Shown here: piece by piece, positions 55,701 through 64,000 of the stretch
How the letters are laid out: every line of letters starts with the position of its first letter
Numbering within the stretch: the first letter of the stretch is position 1
Assembly: GCA_024529925.1 (NCBI GenBank)
Contig: JAFEUB010000393.1
Location: forward strand, 62,001-126,000
Length of the DNA: 64,000 nt
Source: Ophthalmolycus amberensis
Taxonomy: Eukaryota; Chordata; Actinopteri; Perciformes; Zoarcidae
Direction of reading: 5' to 3'
Position numbers and translations under genes: made by a program
Notes under the pieces: generated by a model
Database searches by the model: none
Seen by the model: only the letters and a program-made list of their open reading frames with translations
What the model was told of the DNA's origin: nothing

Positions 55701-58700
55701 GTCACACCTTTTCTGTAACAAACTGACCCCGGCCCCCCATCAGAGAAGGGAAAAGTTATGTGGCCCTCACAGGAAAAAGTTTGGGGACCCCTGACCTAGA
55801 GACACAGAGGTGAGATCTGATTGGATAAAAGCTCTACTTAAAACAAGCTGCACTGGAAGCAGAGCAACTGAGGAAGACAGTAGCTGTGCAATGAGAACAT
55901 AAGATAATGGGAAAAATATATTTATAAATTATAATACATGTAGTGTATTTAAGAAAATGTATTAAATTATAAAATAGATATAACTTTGTGATTCTGTTTA
56001 GGCCAGCAGAGAAGGCCTTGCAGGCCCACCAAGCGGACATTTTTAACACAAGAACCGGGCAGAGAGCGGTGAACAGCTGTGTTTGTGTGGCGTTACTCCC
56101 TCCCCCCCCCCCTGGGGTGACACGCCCGGTCCGGAACCCCTCCGACACTCCGTCACCTTCGGTCCCTCCTGTCTCACACACACACACACACACGCGCACG
56201 TTACAGGATACAAAGTGACAATATTAAAACACATATTGTGGTGTTTTAAAATAAACATAAAAGCACGAGAGAACAAACTGCTCTTAACTCAACTCTTTAT
56301 TAGCATAACTTCCTCATGCAGGTTACTGCCACGGTACAGACCACAGGTTCCATGCTTCACCTACATTCCCCTGGGTCCTAAGTCCCTCCATATACAGCTT
56401 CTTATCACCCTCTATGTACCGACGTACATTTCTAACAAATACCACACATTACGGTGATCAGCGTTGCATATGTGTCTGTAATTAAAGTTACAGCACAGTG
56501 TTTAATAAACAGGAGAGTCTTCAGTCTTCATTTGACAGAAGAGAGTTGCAGCTGTCCTGCATTTTGTTCCAGATATATGGATCATAAAGACTGCAGCCTG
56601 AATAAAGAATGATATGAGATGTGGAGCTCCCTGAATGTTCATGAGAGCCGCACACATCTGTTCTACTCTCGTCCATCACTGGGTGTCTGATAGTCTTTAC
56701 CTAGTGGTACGAGACGCTCCCAGACTGCGTTCTTCTCTTCGTCCAGGACCGACAAAGTCACTGTCTTCGTGTTGGGGGTCAGGAAAACTTCAAATGTCGG
56801 ATGGAAATTCGGGTCATCCGTCAAGTCAAATTGTTCAAACTGAAAACAAGAACCAGAAGTCACATTGTGTGTCTGATATCCTCCCTGATTGTGATTCATA
56901 GCACAGCATCTTTTTCTGGCCGGTCTCTGGGGATCCCTTCATCCCAGCGTTTCATCAAAAAAACACTCCGAGACATTTTGCTTTGTTTTTATGACAATAT
57001 CTTGACAACATTTCACCACTCTAACCACCATTGTATGATCCACTAGCATCGCCCCTTTGCTTTTTATTATCTATTGGTTTGACTTTGTTTTCCATCATGA
57101 GCACCATCATACTTTGTATAGATGAGCTGGAGAATGCTCAATCTGTCGGCCGTAACGTTAAGAGACGAGGAAGACGGTCCGTCGGAGACGACGTGTACGT
57201 GATAAAATCACTCACAAACTATAATCTGTGTGTAAAGTTCAGGACAGACAGACAGACAAAACAAGCTTCTCTTTCATTTTCTACAGTGACGTCACCAGCA
57301 TCACCAGTTCACAGGTTTTTAACTTCAAGCGGCTGCTCTAAAATGTCAAATGATTGTCAAAAACAAAAAAAGACACTAAGTGCGGCCATTTTTCATTGGG
57401 AACAATTAAAAATAGACGCTGGCACTCTGAGGCTGGAGACACAGTGGAGGGATAACAGCAGACATAATTTGTAACAAAATACTTTAGAGTGGAGTAATTT
57501 TGTATTTAAAATACTCAAAATACTTTCTCCACGAATCAAAAAACAGTTCACGAGTTCAGTCTTCAGATCTTCAAGTTCAACGGATTGTCTGTCAAGGTAA
57601 ATATTTTATCTGAGTGTGACAGACAATTTATGTCTGGGTGTGGCTACATAGCCTATTGGTCATGGTTATAATATCAAGCTAGCGATCGATGCTAACATGC
57701 TACTGTTGCTAGCATGCTGTCTAGCCTAGACAGCATGCTAGCATCTACCAAAATGGAAGGATTATTATGTCATAAAGATGTCAGTGTGAACCTGTATGAG
57801 ACACTTAACACTGTAATATAGAACTGTGTGGCCTACCATGCCACTGGCCAATGTAAGAGAGAAATAAGTAGGCGACCATGCCACTGGCCAAGGTACAGTA
57901 AAACAAGTACAACTTGTTGTGTTACCTGTTCACTTTTGTATTGATTTCCTATTTACCTTTATTTGTATTCATTTTTCTGTGCAGAACTTGATGTACAGTC
58001 ATTTATTGAGGCTCTTTACCTGTGTACAACTGGTTTTAATTCTATATTTTGCTTTTATAGTATACATAGGCCTAATGTGTGATGCTATTCATATGTGATG
58101 AATATTTTCTTGTTGCTACAAAGCCAAAGTTTACGGGCTGTTAAGTCTCATTAATAAAAATATATATAAATAATCAATCAAGTTGTTGTCTTTTAATAGC
58201 TTTGCTTAGTTACACTGACATTCTGTGACTGTTCTTCCTTTTTGTGGGCTTCACAAGAGCTTTATGTACATTATATATAATTATATTATATAGCCCAAAC
58301 CTGAATGCTCTGCGATACCAAATTGTGAGAAAACGGAAAATCCAGAAAAAAGTATTTCCTATATTTTAAATACAAAATACATGTATTGTATTTTGTTACA
58401 TCTGGCACCAGTATTTTGTATTTTATTTTAATACATTTATGTGAGGGGTATTTTGTATCAAAATACATTTTGATGTATATTCGCCCATCTCTGGATACCT
58501 GGATCTCTGAGTACCTCTCGTCTCAATCACTGCAGCTCACTGTTACTGTTTTGGATGGTGTGTTTGGCTAACAGCTAGCAGCTAACAGCTAACAGCTAAC
58601 AGCTAACAGCTAACAGCTAACAGCTAACAGCTAACAGCTAACAGCTAAGGGAACTGAGATGCTGGTGCTCAGGAATAAAACTGAATGTGGACACAGACCC

Positions 58701-61700
58701 TTAGAAGGGTAGAAGTGACCTGACTCACCTCAGGCTGGATATGGAATCCCTCAGGTTCACAGTGGACATGGTACCTTTTACCAACGTGCAGCAGACATTT
58801 GGAGGAGCTCTGGATGTGCTTCGCTGGCCGTTGTTTTTTGGCAACCTTCGTTAACGGGACATTATTATTAGTTTAGTTTAAGCTCAGATAGTCAAGGTAA
58901 TTGTATGTGTAGAGTACATCTAAACATGAGAATTACAGTCAATTAAAAAGATAATTATGAGGATAAACTGTAAATAAATGAATAAAAGCGTAGAATAAAT
59001 GTTTCCAGATAAAAAAACAAATATTACAGCACTGCAAACAAACAGGTCATGTCTTCATGGTGACTATTAAAAGGCTGAAGAAAAGAGATGAGTTATCAAA
59101 TGTTCATCTTCATTTGAATTCAGAGTTCTGTTTCCCATTTCTATTGAACCAGAACATCATCGTTATTTAACTTCATGGAAGATTAAAAGTTTTCGAAATT
59201 TGTATAACTTGGTTAAGTGGTGAGAAGGGAAAGTTTTCCTTCATATTTTGACTGTTTCTGAGCACAGCACGAGGAGCAAAGTGTGAACCGTCTTTGTGGA
59301 AACAGCTGTGGCTTAAAACAAGAGATTAAGTTGCTGGTGAGCACATATGACAGAGAGCTTTACCTCATCCATGGGGATGTTGCTCTTCAGCAGCAACACA
59401 TTGAGAACTTTATACCTATCCTTCGGGCGTCGGTGGAACAGCAGAACTTGGCCCCTTATTGAACAGATGATGTTCAGAAACCTCCTGATAACCCAGACGA
59501 GGCCAAAAGCGGAGAGGTTAGGGACCTTCACCACCACATGAGTATCCGTAATCTCCAGCGGCTCCAGGTTTGTCATTACATCATCAGTGATGTGGACGAC
59601 AGACAACAGGCCGTCAAAGACCAACGCTGTGGGAGCAAAGAGCTGTTAAACCTTCATTCATTATTGCTGAAACAGGTTCATCCCAAACTAATTCATTTCT
59701 TACCACTTGAGTTCAATTTGTCATTTTTGTCTCTGCCAGGAGAATCATGCGATTGGTCTCATGCGTGCCTGTGATTGAGTGAGTGTGCAGCTCTGTGTCT
59801 GTCCACGGCTAATCTCACCTTCTGCTACAGCTGACTGCATAATATTTCAGTTATGGCTTGTCGAGAAAAGTTGAGATCCCAGAGAGCTGCCTCGAAAACA
59901 TGCATACACGTTCAGGGGAAGATCAGGATATAAAAGCACGAAGCATATACTCAGAAATCAATAGTTAAAGTGTAATCGAAAGATAAGGTTTATGATCATT
60001 ATATAACAAATGTTTAATGCATAGAGTGATTTAACCAATGTAAAAACTGATTATAATAATGTTCTGTGTACCGGAGCTGAGATGGGGAAAAAGTGTTAGT
60101 CATAGTGTGTCAGCAGACCGAGTGAGTCAGGAACAGATGTTTTGGGAGTAGTCAAGGAAAACAGTCATGGGACAGGGAATTCTGCTGCAAGAGATGACTC
60201 ACACAGGCAAGAGGGAAGGATCGGAAGGTTCCAGAAACAAATGCACACACACGAGGGCGGAGATAAGATCATGTGTTCAGAATAGGAGGGAGGGGAACAG
60301 ATAGCCCAAATCAAGGATAAAAGGAGACGCATGCAAGCCCCAAAACGGGATTTCTACACGAGAGCCGTTCCAAGTGCTCTGAGAAGGAAGATACGGACGA
60401 TTCGCGACTGAAGTATTTGAGGACTCCGTCTCTGTTCACGGAAAAAGAAGACCGCTGTTCGTGGACAAAGATTGAAAGACGGAGATTTTCCTCTCCCCAC
60501 TGCTCGACTTCAACAACTGAACAACGGAGGAACGCTGCAGTCCTAGAAAGACTTTGTACTGAGCCTTGAGGACTGTTGAACGGACTCCGCTGCAGAGCAG
60601 GAGGAATCCGAGGGTCCGGCCGGACCTTCGCTCCTAACAACTCCAAAATAACTTTTTCATCGCACCTTTGGAATCCAGCTCCCACCGAGCCGTCTCGGCA
60701 CCTAAACCTAATGAGTATAATCTAAGAAGAAATTTATAACGAATCAAGTGTAGTAACATTTTATGTGAGCTGTAGCTTAACCCTTGCTAAAAACTAACCA
60801 AGTATAACCTGCAATAAATATCTAATCTGCATTTAAAGTAAATTTCTCCAGTGCATTTATTTGCTTAAGTAGTAAGAGTTCCTCGTGGCAGTAAAAAGTT
60901 AAATCTGTTGTATGTCTAACAACTGAGTTCTGTATGGTTATCCTAGAGACTGAATCCACTTAACAATCCCTTACGGTTTTAGAAAGTAATCCTAGCCGTT
61001 AAAACCTAACCTGGCATTTACCAAGAGCACGGATCCAGAAGAGGGAAGCTGCCATAACTGACGCGATCGGAAGGAGCGCCAGGGGCCAGGCTGGCCTCTC
61101 GGCCGAGTGCACTCAGACCGGAGGAAGCAGGGTAGACGTCGGGAGTAACGGCAGTGAGCGGAGCCAGGCGAGTTCCCTCGCAAGAACACCAGCTCGACAA
61201 TCTTTTAATAGAGAGCTGAGTCAGTAAGTAGCCCCGTATCGGGCCAGAAGTACCCCAGGATCTAACAGGCTGCATTCTCAAGGACCTCTTGTGGTTGCAG
61301 TGACTCACACTTCCTCAAAACAACTTTTATTGCCTGTTTCATACTGCCATCGACTGCCTGCTAACCCACCACTCTCAACAAACCCCCGGCCCCTAGTGAC
61401 ACCCCAGCTGAGTGCATCACCGACCCCCCAACGACTACTATGCAGCAAGAGACACAGCGGAGGGATAACAGTCTGCGGTGTGTTTGGCCTAAAGACTAAC
61501 GGCATGGACGATGAGTTTGGCAGCTAACGAAGCCACCAGTACACACCCTGCTGAGTACCTCTCTGCAGCTGCTCTGTGGATCACTTCTATTGTTTTAGAC
61601 GGTGTGGTTGGCTAACCGCTAACAGCTAACGCAAGGTTGAGCTGATTTGCTGCTTACATCACTGCTTGTTTTTGAGTTTGCATGAAGTGTGTTAGCCAGT

Positions 61701-63934
61701 TGACTCTGGAGCCTCCCACTCCACCCCTATCCTTTCACTATCCTTTCACTATCCTTTCACTATTATTTTTGAATTCATCATTATTTTCCCACATGTGATC
61801 TGTCTGGATCTGTGCATTTAGTGTTACCACCATTATAATGTATTTTTTGCATGTCACCAGATGCAGCTAGTTTTACACATTAATACGACTCTTTGTAGTT
61901 TTGGTGATTTATCCCTGAACACTGAAGACAGCCATGTCTTTACCGTGCTTTGTTTCACAGTGTGGGAGGTGGAGCTCACAGACTGCAGCATCCTCAGAGC
62001 TCTTGATGTCGAACAGCGGCCCTGCAGCCTTCTTGCCAGCTGATTGGAGGAGGCCCTCATCCCATTGGACAGTCCTGTACAGCAGCTCTGCCTCTTGAGC
62101 CATAACAAACACCAGTCCAGTCAAAGAACACTGGAACACACCTGGACCAGGACACCTGAACCTGTAGGACACGGAGAGGACGAATTAATATAAGAAGCAT
62201 CTATTGGCCTGTTAGTCACATGATCTGTTTCCACTCACAGGTGTCCATGTGCAGCACAAACTGATCGTAGTGTAAAGCGTGATGACACCCAGGGGACAAC
62301 TCCACTCTTATTTAGGGTGTTTTCAGACCCGTAGTTTGTTTGCTTTGTCGATTCAGAGACTAACTTCGTACAGTGGTTGCATTTGCTCCTCGGTTTGTTT
62401 GTGTTCACACAGAGACGTTCAAGACTAATGCCATGTGAGAGAAAGCTGTTCCGTCATTGGTCAGACACATTACCGGGAAGATTCTTCTTGATTATGAGCA
62501 TCAGCAGCATGTATTACTTGTTGTGAACATACTCGCAAGACAATTGTTCTTGAGATGTTGTTCCCACTTCCCTCCTCCCTGCCCACCTCCTCACCTGCAT
62601 CTCATTCCCTCATCAAGCTCTCTCTCTATATACCGGCCCAGACCCTTTGTCCTTCTGTCAGTTCCTCATCGTTTCAATGTCGCCTTTTGTGTTCAAAGCC
62701 ACCTGAACCAGTACCTGAACCGTGAATGAATGCATGCACAGTTTTATTAATCTGATTTTTGTTTTTATATGGATCCTACACAGTTTCATGAATGAGGTCC
62801 AGGTCCTGTTTTGACTTGCTCCCCACAGACAACAGACCTTCATTTAGAATCACAACTTGATGAACCGTGAAAGAAGCTGGAATAGTGTCTTTCATAGGAT
62901 TACCTGTATGAAGATTCAGCTGTGTGTTCAGGTGAGAATGAGGATGGAGCCTGGAACTAAGAAGGCACAAAGTCAGTTCTTTCAATAGAAATCAAGTAAC
63001 AAGCCACAGTTCTCTTTCCTCTGTTCCCCTGGTACACAATAATTACATTTACTCAGTAGAGAAACCTCAAGAAATCAACTTCACGCTCTTCAGCTGCTGC
63101 TCCCTCACCTCTTTGTCGGGCACATTTGTTTTCACATCCAGTTTGCCGTCGGCGTCACCTGATGGAGAGAAGAAGAGAAAGAGAAACATTAGCAGACAAA
63201 CTTCTTCAAACAGCTCGAACAGAATAGAAAATACTTTTTGTTACGATGAGGCTCATTAAGATCAGATTTTAATGTAGAATAGCTTGAATGGGGACATTCT
63301 TTCAATACTCACATTGTTTGTGTTTCTTAGTGATCGACCTGTCATCCAACCTGTCGGGAGGAACACAATCCCAAAAGTTATGATCAAGTTTTAAATAATT
63401 GTTGGTTCTTTGAGTTAGCCAGCTTCATGGTCCTAATATGAAGCAACTAATCTGCTTTATGATCAGGTCACATTCATGTTGTGAGCGTGCATTAGAGGAA
63501 ATAACATCACAGGAAAACAACACCAACTACCTTTATTCACTCTACTGTGAAATCCAACGACTTCTGACAACTTGCTTTGCTTTGTCAGCTTTTATTTTAT
63601 CGTTTGTGGAGAAATGAAAGAAAAGAAACATCAGAGGAACTGCACTCGATGAGCTCAAAGGGAGAAAAAGGAGGGAAACCCTCACTGTGAGTAAACCGCC
63701 CTGTGTTTTATTAACAACACTGCTGAACCTGCACGGACTGACTCGGACCCCCTCACTGACCTCAGAGTCTCCAGTCTGCAGTCTGGACTCTCCAGAAGGT
63801 CACACAGCAGCTTCTCTCCTGAATCCTTCAGCTTGTTGTAACTCAGGTCCAGCTCTCTCAGAGGTGACGGGTTGGACTTCAGAGCTGAGGCCAGAGAAGA
63901 GCAGCTGACCTCTGACAACTCGCAGTACCTCAGA
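48972..63934 (-). CDS. NLRP1-like gene 2, 3' half of tandem duplicate
   Basis: Second copy of the LRR-FIIND-CARD half of gene 1. Exons 63934-63761 (LRR), 63350-63313, 63158-63109, 62950-62904, 62161-61944 (FIIND a), 59626-59364 (b), 58845-58729 (c), 56839-56701 (d), a broken linker exon (52833-52786 and 52303-52176) and a CARD exon (49706-48972). The proximal exons sit exactly 40573 bp from their gene 1 counterparts until a solo LTR (59859-61267) breaks the offset. All FIIND exons are open and keep splice sites and phases. Two lesions affect the 3' end: a 482-bp insertion splits the linker exon, and the coding minisatellite leaves the CARD out of frame for phase-1 entry. The gene may therefore make FIIND without a CARD, or be decaying. 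NACHT and further LRRs should lie beyond position 64000. Confidence 0.65.
49234..49690. repeat. 18/16-bp coding minisatellite (gene 2 array)
   Basis: Units begin at 49234 and step by 18 bp except six 16-bp steps (ending at 49322, 49464, 49534, 49568, 49620 and 49636). No stop codon in the sense frames. Confidence 0.95.
49978..50037 (-). CDS. Short exon of ASC-like cassette
   Basis: 60 bp, phase 1 at both ends; acceptor CTCACACAG, donor GAAG|GTAAAG. Encodes DAADVGETSENRGASSSQSE, a disordered linker. It joins the PYD exon (50573-50846) to the CARD exon in phase. No equivalent was found in gene 1. Confidence 0.6.
50038..50572. other. Intron of the ASC-like cassette with a partial MITE copy
   Basis: About 50240-50460 repeats 51430-51660, including a MITE end at 50310 (TGCCGTGTTCACACC). 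No other feature. Confidence 0.5.
50573..50846 (-). CDS. Pyrin domain (PYD) exon with start codon, ASC-like
   Basis: ATG at 50846 (MTSTHLLSTLEDLLQDEF), donor CCAGAAG|GTCAGT at 50573 in phase 1; about 91 codons. It contains the six-helix PYD pattern: LEDLLQDEFQRFTWYLQQHG, KLETANRLNTVDLMVKTFE and ALEVTRKVLQEMPRKDLLQR. PYDs bind other PYDs; PYD plus CARD is the architecture of the inflammasome adaptor ASC (pycard). The cassette PYD - 60-bp linker - minisatellite/CARD sits inside the gene 2 interval, in the same direction. It may be an independent ASC-like gene or an alternative first exon. With the present minisatellite length its CARD is out of frame. Confidence 0.75.
51516..52153. mobile_element. 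Non-autonomous DNA element with inverted ends
   Basis: Left end TGCCGTGTTCACACCAAAC, right end GTTTGGTGTGAACGCGGCA, an inverted pair. A second inner copy of the right end (near 52050) suggests nesting. No transposase; the superfamily is uncertain. Confidence 0.6.
52176..52833 (-). pseudogene. Gene 2 linker exon split by an insertion
   Basis: 52833-52786 and 52303-52176 together correspond to the gene 1 linker exon 16884-17066 (ATVSAQHGSVIVAP in this copy). A 482-bp insertion (52304-52785) breaks it, flanked by TACCAG on both sides. There is also an altered end (no SAGSVNI segment in frame). The exon cannot be used whole. Confidence 0.65.
52304..52785 (+). mobile_element. Insertion in gene 2 linker exon (retroelement-like)
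   Basis: Flanked by TACCAG (52298-52303 and 52780-52785). Contains an ATG at 52532 starting MPLFSTDDYDKLLQKIAVSE and continuing TKIHRLEVTVEV, a coiled-coil-like start reminiscent of a retroelement ORF1, cut off after about 35 codons. Family not recognised. Confidence 0.5.
52905..52990 (-). pseudogene. Pyrin domain remnant in gene 2
   Basis: Near-identical to 17138-17222: the C-terminal PYD helices (SAVDVTVEILKR, then NNEAEKLQ) with donor CCAG|GTGGGG. The upstream part is missing in the same place as in gene 1. Confidence 0.6.
53160..54131 (-). mobile_element. Old hAT fragment (hosts a younger hAT)
   Basis: Starts with a hAT-like end CAGTGGCGGGCCGTGCA at 53160. A minus-strand piece near 53930-53815 encodes the hAT dimerisation motif (VTIPKSAASAERTFSA, then LKRIQEI and RLDCL), decayed. 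The other end is not defined and may lie beyond 55802, because the younger element at 54132-55793 is inserted in it. Confidence 0.55.
54132..55793 (+). mobile_element. hAT transposon with intact ends and 8-bp target duplication
   Basis: 1662 bp. Ends CAGTGGTCCCCAAACT and AGTTTGGGGACCCCTG, an imperfect inverted pair; ACCTAGAG on both sides (54124-54131 and 55794-55801) is an exact 8-bp duplication. Carries one gene (54302-55474). Confidence 0.9.
54302..55474 (+). CDS. hAT transposase, GTF2IRD2-like, C-terminally truncated
   Basis: 390 codons, ATG at 54302. Residues about 20-60 form a zinc finger (CLICQEAVAVF ... LRRHYESRH). The transposase core follows: LALDESTDVQDTAQLL (first catalytic Asp region), TTDGAPSMVG (second Asp) and VHCLIHQQALC. 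It then stops at ILL-TGA. Complete members of this type run to about 600 or more residues with a third acidic residue and a hAT dimerisation domain; both are missing. The sequence after the stop resembles the tail in another frame, which suggests an internal deletion. The protein could bind DNA but is unlikely to catalyse transposition. Confidence 0.85.
   Translation: MAKRLGKRKIDSECRVFNLQWTNDYFFVQCKEKAVCLICQEAVAVFKEYNLRRHYESRHKDKYDSLQGQMRADKLSKLKSGLLAQQNTFVRQAQLNQSSVRASFRVAQLIASSGKPFTDGEFVKKCMNAVAEEVCPEKKDVFNAVSLSASTITRRIEEIGGNVYAQLQQKTKEFDFFSLALDESTDVQDTAQLLIFIRGVSANFEMCEELAALQSLKGTTTGEDIFGKVCQTMEELDLDWSKLASITTDGAPSMVGVSRGLIGRMNREMEERGLTAPLQVHCLIHQQALCCKVLTWDSVMKVVVSCINFIRAKGLKHRQFQEFLSELESAHGDVLYYTEVRWLSRGRVLRRFYELLPEINAFLHSKDKTVPELIDPEWKWHLAFLTEILL
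55802..56480. other. Intron, no recognised gene
   Basis: Contains a C run (56100-56112) and a (CA)n tract (56176-56192). Frames here are short and unsupported. Confidence 0.5.
56484..56622. mobile_element. Retroelement 3'-end fragment (copy of 18596-18735)
   Basis: Same sequence as the distal part of the gene 1 fragment, adjoining the FIIND d exon in both copies. Confidence 0.5.
56701..56839 (-). CDS. Gene 2 FIIND exon d
   Basis: 139 bp, one codon shorter than in gene 1, phase 0 in and 1 out. Acceptor TTGTTTTCAG, donor ACTAG|GTAAAG. Encodes FEQFDLTDDPNFHPTFEVFL and on to VTLSVLDEEKNAVWE. Open, splice sites kept. Confidence 0.75.
56840..58560. other. Intron, no recognised gene
   Basis: About 57400-57460 matches 19060-19160 of gene 1. 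The rest (57480-58500) has no counterpart in gene 1 and is probably an inserted element; an AT-rich inverted-looking region around 58330-58480 (AAAATACA words) is seen. No gene. Confidence 0.4.
58562..58647. repeat. 7-bp repeat (AGCTAAC)n
   Basis: About twelve copies; the gene 1 counterpart at 19259 has about six. Confidence 0.9.
58729..58845 (-). CDS. Gene 2 FIIND exon c
   Basis: 117 bp, phase 0/0, donor GAG|GTGAGT. Encodes CLLHVGKRYHVHCEPEGFHI with a few changes from gene 1 (including loss of two cysteines before it). Confidence 0.75.
59364..59626 (-). CDS. Gene 2 FIIND exon b
   Basis: 263 bp, phase 1 in, 0 out, same splice sites as gene 1. His of VVHITDD (59594-59592) and Ser of PNLSAF (59513-59511) keep the 27-residue spacing; Leu again precedes the Ser. 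The segment after GLVW is more diverged (VIRRFLNIICSI; FHRRPKDRY). Confidence 0.8.
59859..61267 (+). mobile_element. Solo LTR (family A) in gene 2 FIIND intron
   Basis: Begins TGTCGAGAAAAG, ends GATCTAACA; flanked by GGCT (59855-59858) and GGCT (61268-61271). Gene 1 has the empty site near 20665 with a single GGCT. 1409 bp, no coding region. Same family as 13037-15308, opposite orientation. Confidence 0.9.
61944..62161 (-). CDS. Gene 2 FIIND exon a
   Basis: 218 bp, phase 2 in, 1 out; nearly identical to gene 1 (RFRCPGPGVFQCSLTGLVF; ELHLPHCET). Donor GCACG|GTAAAG. Confidence 0.85.
62904..62950 (-). CDS. Gene 2 short exon before FIIND
   Basis: 47 bp, identical in structure to 22331-22377 (APSSFSPEHTAESSY), phase 0 in and 2 out. 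Confidence 0.7.
63109..63158 (-). CDS. Gene 2 short linker exon 2
   Basis: 50 bp, same peptide as gene 1 (DADGKLDVKTNVPDKE), with a better acceptor (CATCAG). Confidence 0.65.
63313..63350 (-). CDS. Gene 2 short linker exon 1
   Basis: 38 bp, LDDRSITKKHKQ; acceptor CCGACAG, donor AAT|GTGAGT. Confidence 0.6.
63761..63934 (-). CDS. Gene 2 LRR exon (last)
   Basis: 174 bp, phase 2/2. Starts LRYCELSEVSC; second repeat LRELDLSYNKLKDSG, followed by EKLL where gene 1 has VKLL. Counterpart of 23188-23361. The window ends shortly after, inside the next intron. Confidence 0.85.
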
Positions 63935-64000
63935 CTGAATGAAGGATAAATTATGTAAGTTTAGAGGACAATGTTCATTCAGTGTCAGGCGTTTAGAACG

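Noticed and set aside
57031..57474. 147-codon plus-strand frame
   Set aside because: No recognisable domain, lies in a gene 2 intron, and part of it matches non-coding intron of gene 1.

Overview
The window looks like a teleost fish chromosome. The evidence is short exons with GT/AG junctions, fish-type NLR immune-receptor exons (a FISNA-NACHT exon of about 1.9 kb and 174-bp LRR exons), fish-type LINEs and hAT elements, a fish endogenous retrovirus and many micro/minisatellites. Nothing bacterial is present.

The backbone is a tandem duplication of an NLRP1-like inflammasome-sensor gene on the minus strand. In gene 1, reading from high to low coordinates, I can chain exons with matching splice phases: RING finger (38.98-38.77 kb), FISNA-NACHT (37.44-35.57), seven LRR exons of 174 bp (32.93 to 23.19), three short linkers (22.78-22.33), FIIND in four exons (21.59-18.82), a Ser/Gly/Ala linker (17.07-16.88) and a CARD exon (12.91-12.51). 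The first exon upstream of the RING was not found. Gene 2 repeats the 3' half about 40.6 kb away (LRR 63.93 to CARD 48.97) and its 5' half lies beyond the window. Between FIIND and CARD each copy also has pyrin-domain sequence: a truncated C-terminal piece in both, and one full PYD exon with its own ATG at 50.85-50.57 kb in gene 2, which gives an ASC-like PYD-CARD cassette. Most C-terminal exons share phase 1 and are therefore interchangeable.

Mobile DNA fills the rest. 1-3.2 kb: minus-strand LINE with APE endonuclease and RT, broken by frameshifts. 4.1-12.4 kb: an endogenous retrovirus with two 631-bp LTRs, inserted in a CAT/CAC repeat just 3' of the gene 1 CARD stop codon. 13.0-15.3 and 59.9-61.3 kb: two solo LTRs of one family, each with a 4-bp target duplication and each absent from the other gene copy. 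15.6-16.5 kb: LINE fragment. 24-30 kb: 1.5-kb LRR-exon units in tandem, near-identical. 29.8-31.7 kb: 5'-truncated LINE with an open RT. 33.9-35.1, 37.6-38.4 and 54.1-55.8 kb: hAT elements. 39.5-40.2 kb: 51-bp minisatellite. 44.1-47.3 kb: a 3.1-kb array of 10-bp units.

Points of most interest: (1) LRR exons inside near-identical tandem units differ mainly at solvent-exposed LRR codons, as expected for diversifying selection on a ligand face; (2) a coding minisatellite before the CARD, made of 18- and 16-bp units, decides whether the CARD is in frame (in frame in gene 1, out of frame in gene 2); (3) the ASC-like cassette embedded in NLRP1-like genes; (4) a young retrovirus in the 3'UTR with an unexplained two-histidine module upstream of RT. 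Coordinates of exons come from reading splice sites by eye; no alignment or transcript data were available.
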